Shown here: positions 49,173 to 59,084 of the stretch, in pieces
Layout: every line of letters begins with the position of its first letter
How positions within the stretch are numbered: position 1 is the stretch's first letter
DNA from: Clavaria fumosa
Taxonomy: Eukaryota; Basidiomycota; Agaricomycetes; Agaricales; Clavariaceae
Assembly: GCA_951802425.1 (NCBI GenBank)
Contig: OX637804.1
Coordinates: 310,001-374,000 of the forward strand
DNA length: 64,000 nucleotides
Reading direction: 5' to 3'
Notes under the pieces: model-generated
What the model saw: only the letters and a program-made list of their open reading frames with translations
Databases searched by the model: none
What the model was told of the DNA's origin: nothing
Made by a program: the position numbers and the translations under genes

Positions 49173-52003
49173 ATGGATGATCCGATGGGGGAAACCCCAT
49201 CTCCTCATGCTACCTGCGCCGCCACTGCCACCACCGTCCCTGGCCTTGTGCCAGGGACCTCATTACTGACAAGTATCGTCAGAACAGCTGGGTTGTCCCA
49301 GCTGTGGTTGTCGCAAGGGGAGGAGACCCTCCCCTGGGTCCAAGATCGTATGATCCATGCGATCACTCATGGATCCTGGTGCACTCAGTGCATCAGGTTC
49401 TGTCATCACATCTTCGAGTCGCTGTTGCACTCGAATGAAGTGTTTCAACAAACACTTAAGGAAGCGCAGGAAAGCACTAGGTGTGAACTCAGGCTGGAGC
49501 TCAGGATGATGCAGCGCAAGCTGGACGACTTGCATGAGGAGTATGAGAAGGGCAATGCCCTTTGTGCTGAGCACCAGCAAAAGCTTGAAAAAGCTTATGA
49601 TAGTCTGGATAAGGTCAAGGAGGACCTTAGAAGTGTGCAGGAGAAGATTCTCTCCTTGATGGAGAAGTTGGCAAGTGCCAACAAGGAGCTCACCATGGCA
49701 AAAGGGAAGGGACCTGAAAGGGATCCCTTGGAGCAGGACCCTAAAAGGGCCTGCACTGCTGTCTTGTATGCAGACATAGCACCACCTATGGGAGATGTGG
49801 ATGTCCCCATGAGCTGTCACGGTCCTAACAAGGTTAGCGGCGAAGGGGTTAGCGGAGCGGAGATATTCTATCGGAGTCCGGTCGGAGTCCGATATCAGAG
49901 AAACGGAGAAGTAAACAAGAGGAAGAGAGACTTATGGGACTGCGGCCTCAACGTATGTGTTGTGCCACCACGTATATACGTGTCCCTATTTATCAAACAA
50001 GAACAATACCTAAGGGAGGATCAGAACACAAGTCAAAACTCCGAAGTTGATCGGAGTCCGTCGGAGTTGGTCGGAGTTGGTCGGATGACGTGGAGAACGT
50101 CGAGGACGATGAGGACGAAAGCTCAGAGATGTTTTTAGGATCAAGAGACGTTAATATTCGAACTAAGGAGCAGGGAGATACAGGTGGAAACTTATACTGC
50201 AAGGACAGAGTATAGGAGTAATGTGAAACAATGTACATATCAAATTACTAGGAGAGTTTCACCACATGTGCCTGTGCAATTTTCATGGAACAAAGAAACA
50301 ACAACAAGAGCGACTCCCATGGGTCAAGGGTATCCTCTCAATAGTAAACAGAATGAGGGGATGGAGGGAGAAGGTTCTAGAATGAAGTCCGAATGGTCCG
50401 AAGGTCGGCAGAGTAAAGTCCGATGAAGATGCGGAGCGGGGCGTACGGAGTTACGGCGGAGCGGATCGGAGTTGGTACGGAGCTCGGAGTCCAGGGCGGG
50501 GATAGTGCTTATGCAAGCGGATGGGGTCGTAACATGAGCATGGAGGAGGGGTATCCCCCTCTTCCACCTGCTGGTATTAACCAGCAGAACCCAGATGCCT
50601 CATTGAGGCATACATGAACATTTGCAGAGATGGTGCTTGCGCCTCTGACAAGGGGTTATCCCTTTAATGCTCCCTGCCCAGATGGCTATCCTTGGCCTTC
50701 AGGGATGTCTGTCAAACCCAGCGCATGGGTCATTGAGTTGAAGACAGTTGAGGAAGTGATAGCCCTCAACCAGCAGGCGCATCATGGAGTGCCTGACAGC
50801 AGTTACGATATGACTGCCATGATGCAGATGCGTTGGGCCATTAAGGAGGCCCAGAAGAACACAGCAGCAGGAAAGCTGCCTACACCAGTTGAGGACTGGC
50901 TATTGAGGAACTGGAGAGTTCCTGCCAGTGTCAAGAAATCGGCAGACCGGGTGGCATGCCATCTGCAGGGGCAGATGTTGCGAGAGAGCGGAGGGATGGG
51001 CGACCCATCCCTGAGGACAGGAACCTCGGAAGTCACAGGAGGGGGAGCACCCTCCTATCCATCATACCAGACATTGCTGCTGACAGTGGCAAGAGTGATT
51101 GTGCCTCCTCCCATTAGGGAGTTCATAGAGGCCGGGGAGCCAATGCTCCCCCAAGAGCTGTGGCTCTCCTTTGTAGGGGAGAAGGGGGAAATTCCCCCTA
51201 TGAATCCAAAGGGCGACAGAGGCACAGTGTCAGACCTGCGCTGCTGGGCTGCTGACATAAGGATGGGCAGAGTGGCCATCCTTGGCATTGATAAAGACAG
51301 GGACTCACCCCTGTCTTTTGCACGCAAGGTGGCCATCTGGCGCACCATAATGGTGTGCACACCATCCTGGGCCCGAATGCAGTGCCCATTCCTAGCTATG
51401 GCCGTAGCCCTCTTTGTGTCAAAGGGGGTATATGTGCAGGCCATCAAAGGGAGAGTCCTCCCTGTATGACGTTTCAGGCACTGGAACACAAAAATAATGC
51501 CAACCGTCATGCAGATGATCGAGGCATTTGTAGACTCCAGAGTCTCCATTGAGGAAACAGAGCTCTGGGACGAATTTGTACTTGTGTGGGCATGCAAGTA
51601 CGTGCGAAAGGGGAATGCCCCCTTGGACGATGATATCCAGCTAGTGCTGGGTGAACAGGAGAAGCCTTCCATACCTCCCTGGACATATGCACTGCTAGAG
51701 TGCATAGGGCACAGGGCACGTCCATGCCATCTTCGGTTGAGCGAGAAGACGGGAGATGAACGGAGGGGCGATGCGCCCCTGGAAGATGGTGGAAGCACAT
51801 CCACTGTTAGAAACCCCCTAGGGCTACCTATTGGGGGTTTAGCAATATCCCAGACAGAGGGTGCAGGGCCCTCTCAAAAACAAAAAAATAAAGCAGCTAA
51901 GTCATCAGCCGCTAAGGCCGCAAAGAGGCCTGTTGTGTCATCGCCTGACTGGAGTGACAATGAGGGCAAGCCGCTGTGCGACTACAAGCAGGGCTCGGAC
52001 TAA
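49173..52003 (+). pseudogene. extra ORF of element D downstream of integrase
   Basis: It starts at ATG 49173, 166 bp after the integrase stop, and ends at 52003. With the 720 bp solo LTR and one target copy (725 bases) removed, both halves fall in one frame of about 702 codons with two in-frame TGAs (near 50615 and at 51467-51469). The N-terminal half has a clear coiled coil at about residues 95-175 (LRMMQRKLDDLHEEYEKGNA, LEKAYDSLDKVKEDL). The C-terminal half is mixed with no recognised domain, ending in a basic Ala/Lys stretch (KQKNKAAKSSAAKAAKRP). No signal peptide or membrane span is seen, so it does not look like an envelope protein. It is in sense orientation in the position env takes in retroviruses. 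Confidence 0.75.
49815..50534. repeat. solo LTR inserted in the extra ORF of D
   Basis: It runs TGTCACGG to GTCGTAACA, 720 bp, flanked by the perfect 5 bp duplication tgagc at 49810-49814 and 50535-50539. The interior is rich in tcggagtcc/ggagtt words. No coding sequence and no second LTR are present. Confidence 0.85.
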
Positions 52004-52298
52004 GCATCCGAGCTCTTTAAAAAATGCCTACCACACAGGATGAGACAGCGGCACCTGGGGCACCCCCCACCAGGGCGTGCTGCTTGTGACATGCTGTCCA
52101 ACTGGGGGCAGGTTGCACAGACCACTGGGTAGGACCCGTCAGCACCAGGTGAAGGCCCCAGGAGGGGATTGCACCTGGTGACATGGCGGTAACCCTGCCC
52201 AAGGGGATGCACCCCTTGTAAATCATTATACGATCCTGCTCATCATCCCACACTGCCCACACATCACCTCTGGTTGGGGCCTCTCCGGTGGGGGAGGG
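52004..52298 (+). other. element D 3' untranslated region
   Basis: Non-coding sequence between the extra ORF and the 3' LTR, ending in the polypurine tract gtgggggaggg. Confidence 0.7.
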
Positions 52299-52394
52299 TG
52301 TAAGGCTATAGGCCTTTTCTGTTCTTGTATTACATAATCTACATACCATATTAGTCTACTGGCATAGCCGCTTGCCTTTTCTGTTCTTGTATTA
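52299..52394 (+). repeat. truncated 3' LTR of element D
   Basis: The first 75 bases are identical to the 5' LTR and stop at gccgctt (52373). They are followed at 52374-52394 by a second copy of 21 bases from inside the same LTR. The rest of the LTR and the right target duplication are missing. Confidence 0.85.
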
Positions 52395-53598
52395 TGTCTG
52401 ATCTGTGACATGCATCTGCTATTTAAGAATGACCACCTTGCTAAATTCCTCATATATGGAATGTCCCAGTTGAGTTTCTGGTGAGTCCTTTGCAAGGTGC
52501 TTTTATACCTTTGTTCTCCAAGTCCTATCATTAAGCTGTCTCTTGTTCCTACTTGTAGCATAGCACATTTTTTAATGATTTTTTAATGAACTCTATGTGA
52601 TCTGTGATGTGGTGCAAGCAAGGGTTCAGCTGACTGTCAGTCAGCACTTCCTAGTCAGGGAATCGTTGTACCAGAGCTAAATGGTATAAAGCCCGAGCCT
52701 CTCAACTGCGGCATCACCGAGTGCAGCCCCGTGAAAGTACTAGTGGTTCAATAGCAGCGCACTCAAATTTCGCTCGAAGTGTGTTGCAATGACCTTGCCT
52801 ACTGCCTCATAGGTGAATGTTAGAACGATCGATCAAGGCTGATTCTGCGGCTCGTTCGACGCAGCGGCGGGATATAAAGGCTACGAGAAAACAGGCGTAA
52901 GTCCTACTTTACGACAATACTGTACAACGTCTTACAATGTCTTACAATGGAACGGCTGTTTGTCATAATAATTTGGTCTCCACATTATGGTGATCAAGCC
53001 AACGCCCCCCATTTCACCCAACACCGTCACCTCAAAGGAGACCGCCTGTCCTCATACCCCATGTTGTAGTACTCGGCCCTAGTCATCGATGGGAGGCTGG
53101 AACACAAAACAGCAACGAAATAGCGTATGCCACATTCCACCAACCACCATGCACTGCTCGCTGAGCCCTTCCTCCTACGGTAGTATGTATGTCCGCCCTG
53201 CCGCTCCATAGACAGCCGACGGGCGCGTGGTTGTATGTCTGATATGAGTCTGTAGTGAGGCGCCCGAGGAGGCAGGGAAGGAAGTACCAGATGTGGTCCG
53301 GATGTGAGGTGTCAGAGACTCTCTCCATGACGTGCTTCAACAGTCTCATTAGCACGTATTGGCGTTCGAGTGTTAATGCGAGTGAGTAGGAGACAGGAAT
53401 GTCGATAGCGGAGAGGGTTGCCTTGGAAATGTATTCACGCAATCGATGAATCCTGATTGTCAAAGTCCCAGTTCTATACCCGCGCACAAAAAAACCACAG
53501 GGAATTATGCGTTACATGATTTGAAGGGTCGGTTCAATGGTACGGACGTGGTTGTTGAACTTCCTCGGTACGCGCAGGCACCGGGAGGAGTGGTCGTT
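52395..53598. other. flank right of element D, no firm gene
   Basis: AT-rich to 52.7 kb, then more host-like. A minus-strand frame at 53487-53083 (134 codons, RLREYISKATLSAIDIPVSY) has coding-like composition but no recognised domain and no visible splice partners; a small hypothetical gene is possible. Confidence 0.35.
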
Positions 53599-55888
53599 TC
53601 AGTACGTCTCCCAAAGGACGTCAGGCAGGATTTGCCTCATCACTGCCACCATGATAAGATAAGAAAAGTGAGTACATCGTGCAAACCATGATACAGCGAA
53701 CGCACGTTTCCAATGGTCTAACGCTTCGGCTTCCTGCCACCCTTCCAAGGGATTCCAAAGGTCACTCAGCACCTCCTGAGCATCGAATGCATTTCTACGC
53801 ATGAGACTGAGATCGATTTCGCGCGCCGAGAGGGATGACAGTATAGCATGACGCAGGCGCGAATTAAGGAAATCCGCGTCGTCCGCGGGCCGATGATCCG
53901 GCAAGTTGGGCGAATTAGACGTTGTGCAGAAAAAAACCTGTGGGAAGAAGTAGTGGTTCGATCAATTCTTGAGAACTCTTGCGACTGGAAGGGGGAGAAC
54001 TGCATTCAAGAGGAGACGGAAGTACCAGTACTCACAATGTTAGCGAATGACTCACGGAGTTGCGCATATGTGATCGATTCCAGGGAATCATGGAACGCGC
54101 GGCATGGACCAAAGACTTCCTCCAAGGTTCGGAACACAGCACGGAAGGGGCGAGACCCGAGCTTGCCCGCATAGTTCTTTCGATGCAAGGTTGTAGGTGT
54201 GACACAAAGTGCGCAGGGGCATCAGGAAAAACGACAGCCACAGTCAGGCGATACCAAACACTCACGACAGCGAGCACCCCGTCTGGCGTCATAACTGTCC
54301 TCAAATCCCTCCAGAACTCAACGGTGAAGAGGTGTGCCGGCACGAGACCTCCGGAGAAGCAGTCATGAACAACAATACCATACAAGTTGGCCTGGTCCCG
54401 TGCAGACACCGTGCTAGCGCTCGATAGCCCGAATAAGGCGAGGCGGCTCCGCAACCACGCCCTAGCATCTTCGAGGAAAACCTGCTCCGGCGGAAGCGCT
54501 GGCAGACCAAAGTATTTCGTCGCTGCACTGAACACTGCATGGTCAATCTCAACAACTGTTGTAGTGAGGTTATGACGCATGAAGGCCGCAGCAGCAATTC
54601 CAGTGCCGAGTCCGCTGATATGCAGACAACTTTTAATAGTGTAAAGAGTGCAGATGTTGGAATTGCGTACATGATCAAGGCATTTGGCTGGGCTTCCACT
54701 GGTGAGCCTTGAGGAGTGAACAACCGCGCAGCTTCTTGGAGCACAAATGCAGTGTACACCGAGTCACCCAATGCGTTGCCTTCTGTATCAAAAGTAACCG
54801 CACTTGTGATCTGATCACCGATCCAAACTCCGCCAAGAAGCGAATGCGAGGCCCGCAAATACCGCAGTGAATGTACGCCGGCGGCAATTGGGCCCGCGAT
54901 AGGAAGTTCACCTACGACCACAATACCAATGGTGGACTGCGTGGAGGACAAGACACGGAGCTGAGATGTTGGGTGAGTATACGGCGTATCGAGAGGATGT
55001 GAGAGTGTCGTTGAGCGCAAGATGTCAAAGACAGCATGGGAAAATAGCATGGCGATGGTCGTCAATATAGACAATTTATGGACACTCAACATGCGCCCCA
55101 TTCGTAATGACCTCATGCCAGCCAGGAGGGACAGAACGGCTGCTATTTGAAGTTGCTATAAAGATTTAAATTGCGACATGGAAAGTTTGACTAAGATTCC
55201 TTACGATTGGGTCATTAGGCTGAACCTGCCGCAATAATTTGGGAAATGCGATCGTCCAGAACGACAAAGACATTATACGAAGCGCAGTAGAAGGTATTGA
55301 GGGCGGATTCCTGCGGATACCATGCTGGATCGCCGTGATCCAAGCATGCCTGACCTGTCGAGTTCAGGTCAGATCGTGATGAGGACAAAGACTGGGCGTC
55401 CACAGAAATTGAAAGGCAGGCTCAACGATACCGTGGATAAAAGCAAGTATCCGTACTCACATGGACAATCACGCTCGTGATACATGTATATGCAAACGGC
55501 AGCAGCAGCACAACATGGGTGACTAGGGGACCCCAGTGGGGATCTCCCATTCGGCTTGTTCGAGTTGCCAAAAAATGGGCCAGCCTCGGCAGGGCGAGCA
55601 GGAAAGGAGGAATAAAGTAAGGGAGCTCTGTGACGCGAATTGCGATGTCGATGGGGGTCGTCGCTGCTGCCATGGCACATGCTTTGAAGATGTATGGTAG
55701 ACGCAAGTTGGAAGGCACGGATCCGTATAGAGGATCCAATGTAGCTCTGTACATTGCGAGGCCTACCTGGAGATTGAAGCATGCGAGGAGTGCGAGGGCG
55801 ACCGAGTAGGAGAAGTCTACCCAGCAACTACATGAAGGTAGGAGTCGGTGAGCAAGCAACACGGTAGCCTTTACAGTACGTACTCCAT
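53599..55888 (-). CDS. multi-span membrane protein with spermidine-synthase-like domain
   Basis: The N-terminal part (about 55860-54700) has several hydrophobic segments, for example SVALALLACFNLQVGLAMY, LPYFIPPFLLALPRLAHFL and PLVTHVVLLLPFAYTCI. The C-terminal part is a Rossmann methyltransferase fold of the spermidine-synthase type: SGLGTGIAAAAFMRH at about 54620-54575, then VVEIDHAVFSAATKYFGLP, VVHDCFSGG and a helical end with NPLEGWQEAEALDHWK. The last intron (gtgcgt...ggcag, near 53702-53636) leads to LMRQILPDVLWETY and the TGA at 53599. Several further introns are evident (for example after NALI near 54670), but the first exon is unresolved; ATG 55888 is one candidate. Such fusions occur in fungi with unknown substrate; polyamine synthesis should not be assumed. 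Confidence 0.7.
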
Positions 55889-55994
55889 GAGCGAATAGCT
55901 GGAATGTTGCAGGTTTTGACCTTCGTCCAAGTCACCTGCTCTCCCAACTCCACATGTCACGTGATGCCAAACACTGCACATGCAAATGTTCAAT

Positions 55995-57316
55995 GGGGAC
56001 CCTCTGTAAAAAAGGAAAGTCAAGTGATTGTGGGAAAAGTCAGGTGACTGCAGCAAAAAGCACATTTAGTCAAGTTGCCCCTCTGATGCTTGACTATCAA
56101 TTGACTTCCACTGGACTAATTCAGCCATGTGATAGTCAAGTGATAGTCAAGCCACTTGACTAAATTCCCTTTTTGCTGCAGACACTTGACTATAATTTGA
56201 CTGGATTCCCTTTTTGCCACAGACACTTGACTTTCCATTTTTACAGAGGGGGACCGGCAATCCCTGCCAACATGGGGTTGTTTGTAAATGTTGTGACCTC
56301 CCACTACATCACTGACCCAAAAGTTGCGATGAGGTTGCAGGCTTCCACAGGCATTTTTAAACTTAGTTTTAGTGAGACAAAATGATCACAGATTTAATTT
56401 GAGTAGATTGTCCAAGACGAAATTTCTAATTTTTGCCTCAATATTTAAATACAAGCACTTGTGGTGTAATATAACATTATTGAGGTCAAAATCAAAAATT
56501 CCGCCTCGGACAATCTGTTTAAAATAATTCTAGAATTGTTTTATCTCACTAGAATGAATTGCTAAACTCAATAGAGAGGTCAGAAAGATGAAAATGATGA
56601 GAACAATACCAAATTGCATATATTGGGTGAGATAAAAATTGTAAAAATATTCTGATTGCTGGGGAATATGGACAACATACATAGGAACAATATCTCTCAC
56701 TAAAACTAAGCTCAAAAGTGGCTGAGGAATGCAGGAAATGGCACACAGATATCTGCATCCATTTATGGCAACATGATCTGGAAGTTACCATAAATGGATG
56801 CAGATATCTGTGTGCCATTTCCTGCATTCCTCAGCCACTTTTGAGCTTAGTTTTAGTGAGAGATATTGTTCCTATGTATGTTGTCCATATTCCCCAGCAA
56901 TCAGAATATTTTTACAATTTTTATCTCACCCAATATATGCAATTTGGTATTGTACTCATCATCTTCATCTTTCTGACCTCTCTATTGAGTTTAGCAATTC
57001 ATTCTAGTGAGATAAAACAATTCTAGAATTATTTTAAACAGATTGTCCGAGGCGGAATTTTTGATTTTGACCTCAATAATGTTATATTACACCACAAGTG
57101 CTTGTATTTAAATATTGAGGCAAAAATTAGAAATTTCGTCTTGGACAATCTACTCAAATTAAATCTGTGATCATTTTATCTCACTAAAACTAAGCTTCAA
57201 AATGCCTGTGGAAGCCTGCAAACTCATTGCAACCTTTGGGTCACTTGTTGTACCATTCTGGTAGAGACACCACTTATGTAAGCAACATGTGGCTTTAGTG
57301 GGGATTGCCGGTCCCC
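55995..57316. mobile_element. fold-back (Mutator-like) element, copy 1
   Basis: The ends are GGGGACCGGCAATCCC-type inverted repeats, and a 9 bp target duplication atgttcaat is exact at 55986-55994 and 57317-57325. The element is almost wholly palindromic: the arm at about 56337-56776 is the inverse of about 56779-57222, meeting at a short spacer near 56768-56790. There is no transposase. Frames reading LVLVRDIVPMYV appear on both strands only because of the palindrome. A 9 bp duplication with long inverted repeats is the Mutator pattern. A second MITE sits in its left end. Confidence 0.8.
56000..56250. mobile_element. small MITE nested in the left end of copy 1
   Basis: The inverted repeats CCCTCTGTAAAA and TTTTACAGAGGG extend imperfectly inward (ggaaagtcaagtg and cacttgactttcc). 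A 3 bp duplication gga lies at 55997-55999 and 56251-56253. The core has repeated cacttgact words. The family is uncertain; 3 bp duplications occur in CACTA and PIF/Harbinger elements. Confidence 0.7.
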
Positions 57317-58139
57317 ATGTTCAATGCTCAACTTCCTCCAACACAGCACAGAAGCAAATCATCTATTGATTTTGTCTCAATAGAGTCAGGGGAAAAAAAC
57401 AGTGAGGGACAAAACTGTTGCAATGTTTGGTCATTTTGTGGGGACTGGCAATCCCCACTAAAGCCACATGTCGCTTACATAAGCAGTGTTTCTACCAGAA
57501 TGGTACAACAATTGACCCAAAGGTTACAATGAAGTTGCAGGCTTCCACAGGCATTTTGAAGCTTACTTAGTGAGACAAAATGATCACAGATTTAATTTGA
57601 GTAGATTGTCCAAAACGAAATTTCTAATTTTTGCCTCAATATTTAAATACGAGCAATGGTGGTGTAATATAAAGTTATTGAGGTAAAAATTAAAGATTCT
57701 GCCTTGGAAAATCTGTTTAAAATAATTCTAGAATTGTTTTATCTCACTAGAATGAATCGCCAAACTCAATAGAGAGGTCAGAAAGGTAAAAATGATGAGT
57801 ACAATACCAAATTGCATATATTTGGTGAGATAAAAATTGTAAAAATATTCTGATTGCTGGAGAATATGGAAAACATACATAGAAACAATATCTCTCACTA
57901 AAACTAAGCTCAAAAGTGGCTGAGGAATGCAGGAAATGGCACACAGATATCTGCATCCATTTATGGTAACTTCCAGTAGTGTTGCCACAGTTCGGCTTGG
58001 CTCGGCTATGGTGTGGCTCACGTGGCACACCATGCTTTTGGCTTCAAGAGCTGAGCCACACCAGGCCATGTAGGTATTTTTATGTATTGAATCACTCTTA
58101 TCAGAAGTTATGGATGTTGTATGGATTGGTCTGATTAGA

Positions 58140-58690
58140 GGGGAGGAAATCAATATATGGAAACCTCTCATATCATCCCCAATATAATGTTAGGTTCTGA
58201 TATCTGATATATTGAAACCTCTCATATTATCTCCAATATATTGTTGGGTTCTGATATTTGATATATTGAAATCTCTCATATCATCATCTCCAATATATTG
58301 TTAGGTTCTGAAATCTGGTATATTGAAACCCATCATACCATCTCCAATATATTGATATCTGATATATTGAAATCTCTCATATCATCATCTCCAATATATC
58401 ATTAGGTTCTGATATCTGATATATTGAAACCTCTCATATCATCTCCAATATATTGTTAGGTTCTGATATTTGATATATTGAAACCCCTCATATCATCTCC
58501 AATATATTGAAATCTGATATATTGAAATCTCTCATATCATCATCTCCAATATATTGTTAGGTTCTGATATCTGATGTATTGAAACCTCTCATATTATCTC
58601 CAATATATTGTTAGGTTCTGATATTTGATATATTGAAATCCCTCATATCATCATCTCCAATATATTGCTAGGCTCTGATATTTGATATAT
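58140..58690. repeat. AT-rich minisatellite, unit about 55 bp
   Basis: About ten direct copies of a unit containing tgatatattgaaacctctca, then catctccaatatattg and ttaggttctgatat. Some copies have an extra cat triplet and some lack the ttaggttc part. Confidence 0.9.
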
Positions 58691-59084
58691 TAAGATTCTC
58701 AACCATTGTGCACTTATTTCAGTCAATGATGTGAATTCCTTGCAATAGAGTATTGTAATTACAATCAATAGCTATTGCAAGAGATGACTGTAAGTGTATT
58801 GCAAGACATGACAATACAGCTGCTGTGACAACTGTGATGTGCTTGTCCCAAAGTGGACAATAGCCATGCAATATATTACAATACATGTCCCTTTTCAGGC
58901 CTGCCCTCCACACTCAGCCAGTCAGCCAGAATAGGAATGCCAGTCAAACAATGGCAAACAAAATATGCTAAAAACAAAAACAAAAACTTGAAATTGAAAT
59001 TGAGCAGCCCTGTGCCTGGTCCCTCAAATATGCTAAAAACAAAAACAAAAACTTGAAATTGAGCAGCCCTGTGCCTGGTCCCTC

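Larger units (their letters stand above)
24305..52394 (+). mobile_element. Ty3/gypsy element D, broken up by nested insertions
   Basis: The 5' LTR is at 24305-24530. Gag, protease and the N-terminal half of RT lie at 24569-26804. The rest of RT, RNase H, integrase and chromodomain lie at 28747-31214 and 48956-49006. An extra downstream ORF spans 49173-52003. The 3' end is a polypurine tract (gtgggggaggg) and a truncated LTR from 52299. Removing the inserts (26805-28746, 31215-48950 and 49815-50534, each with one copy of its target duplication) leaves about 7.66 kb and restores reading continuity at all three joints: RT, the integrase tail and the extra ORF. The orientation is plus throughout. 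Confidence 0.88.

Noticed and set aside
49173..52003. Extra ORF of element D as an envelope gene
   Set aside because: No signal peptide, membrane span or cleavage-type region; the coiled coil alone is not enough.
52680..52760. Possible tRNA or 5S-like gene
   Set aside because: No cloverleaf or A/B-box pair could be traced.
56530..57026. Small ORFs reading LVLVRDIVPMYV, repeated at 56.5, 56.7, 57.7 and 63.7 kb
   Set aside because: They recur only because of the fold-back element arms and occur on both strands.
58140..58690. Regular repeats resembling a CRISPR array
   Set aside because: The units are contiguous and degenerate with no unique spacers, in a eukaryotic transposon; a minisatellite explains them.
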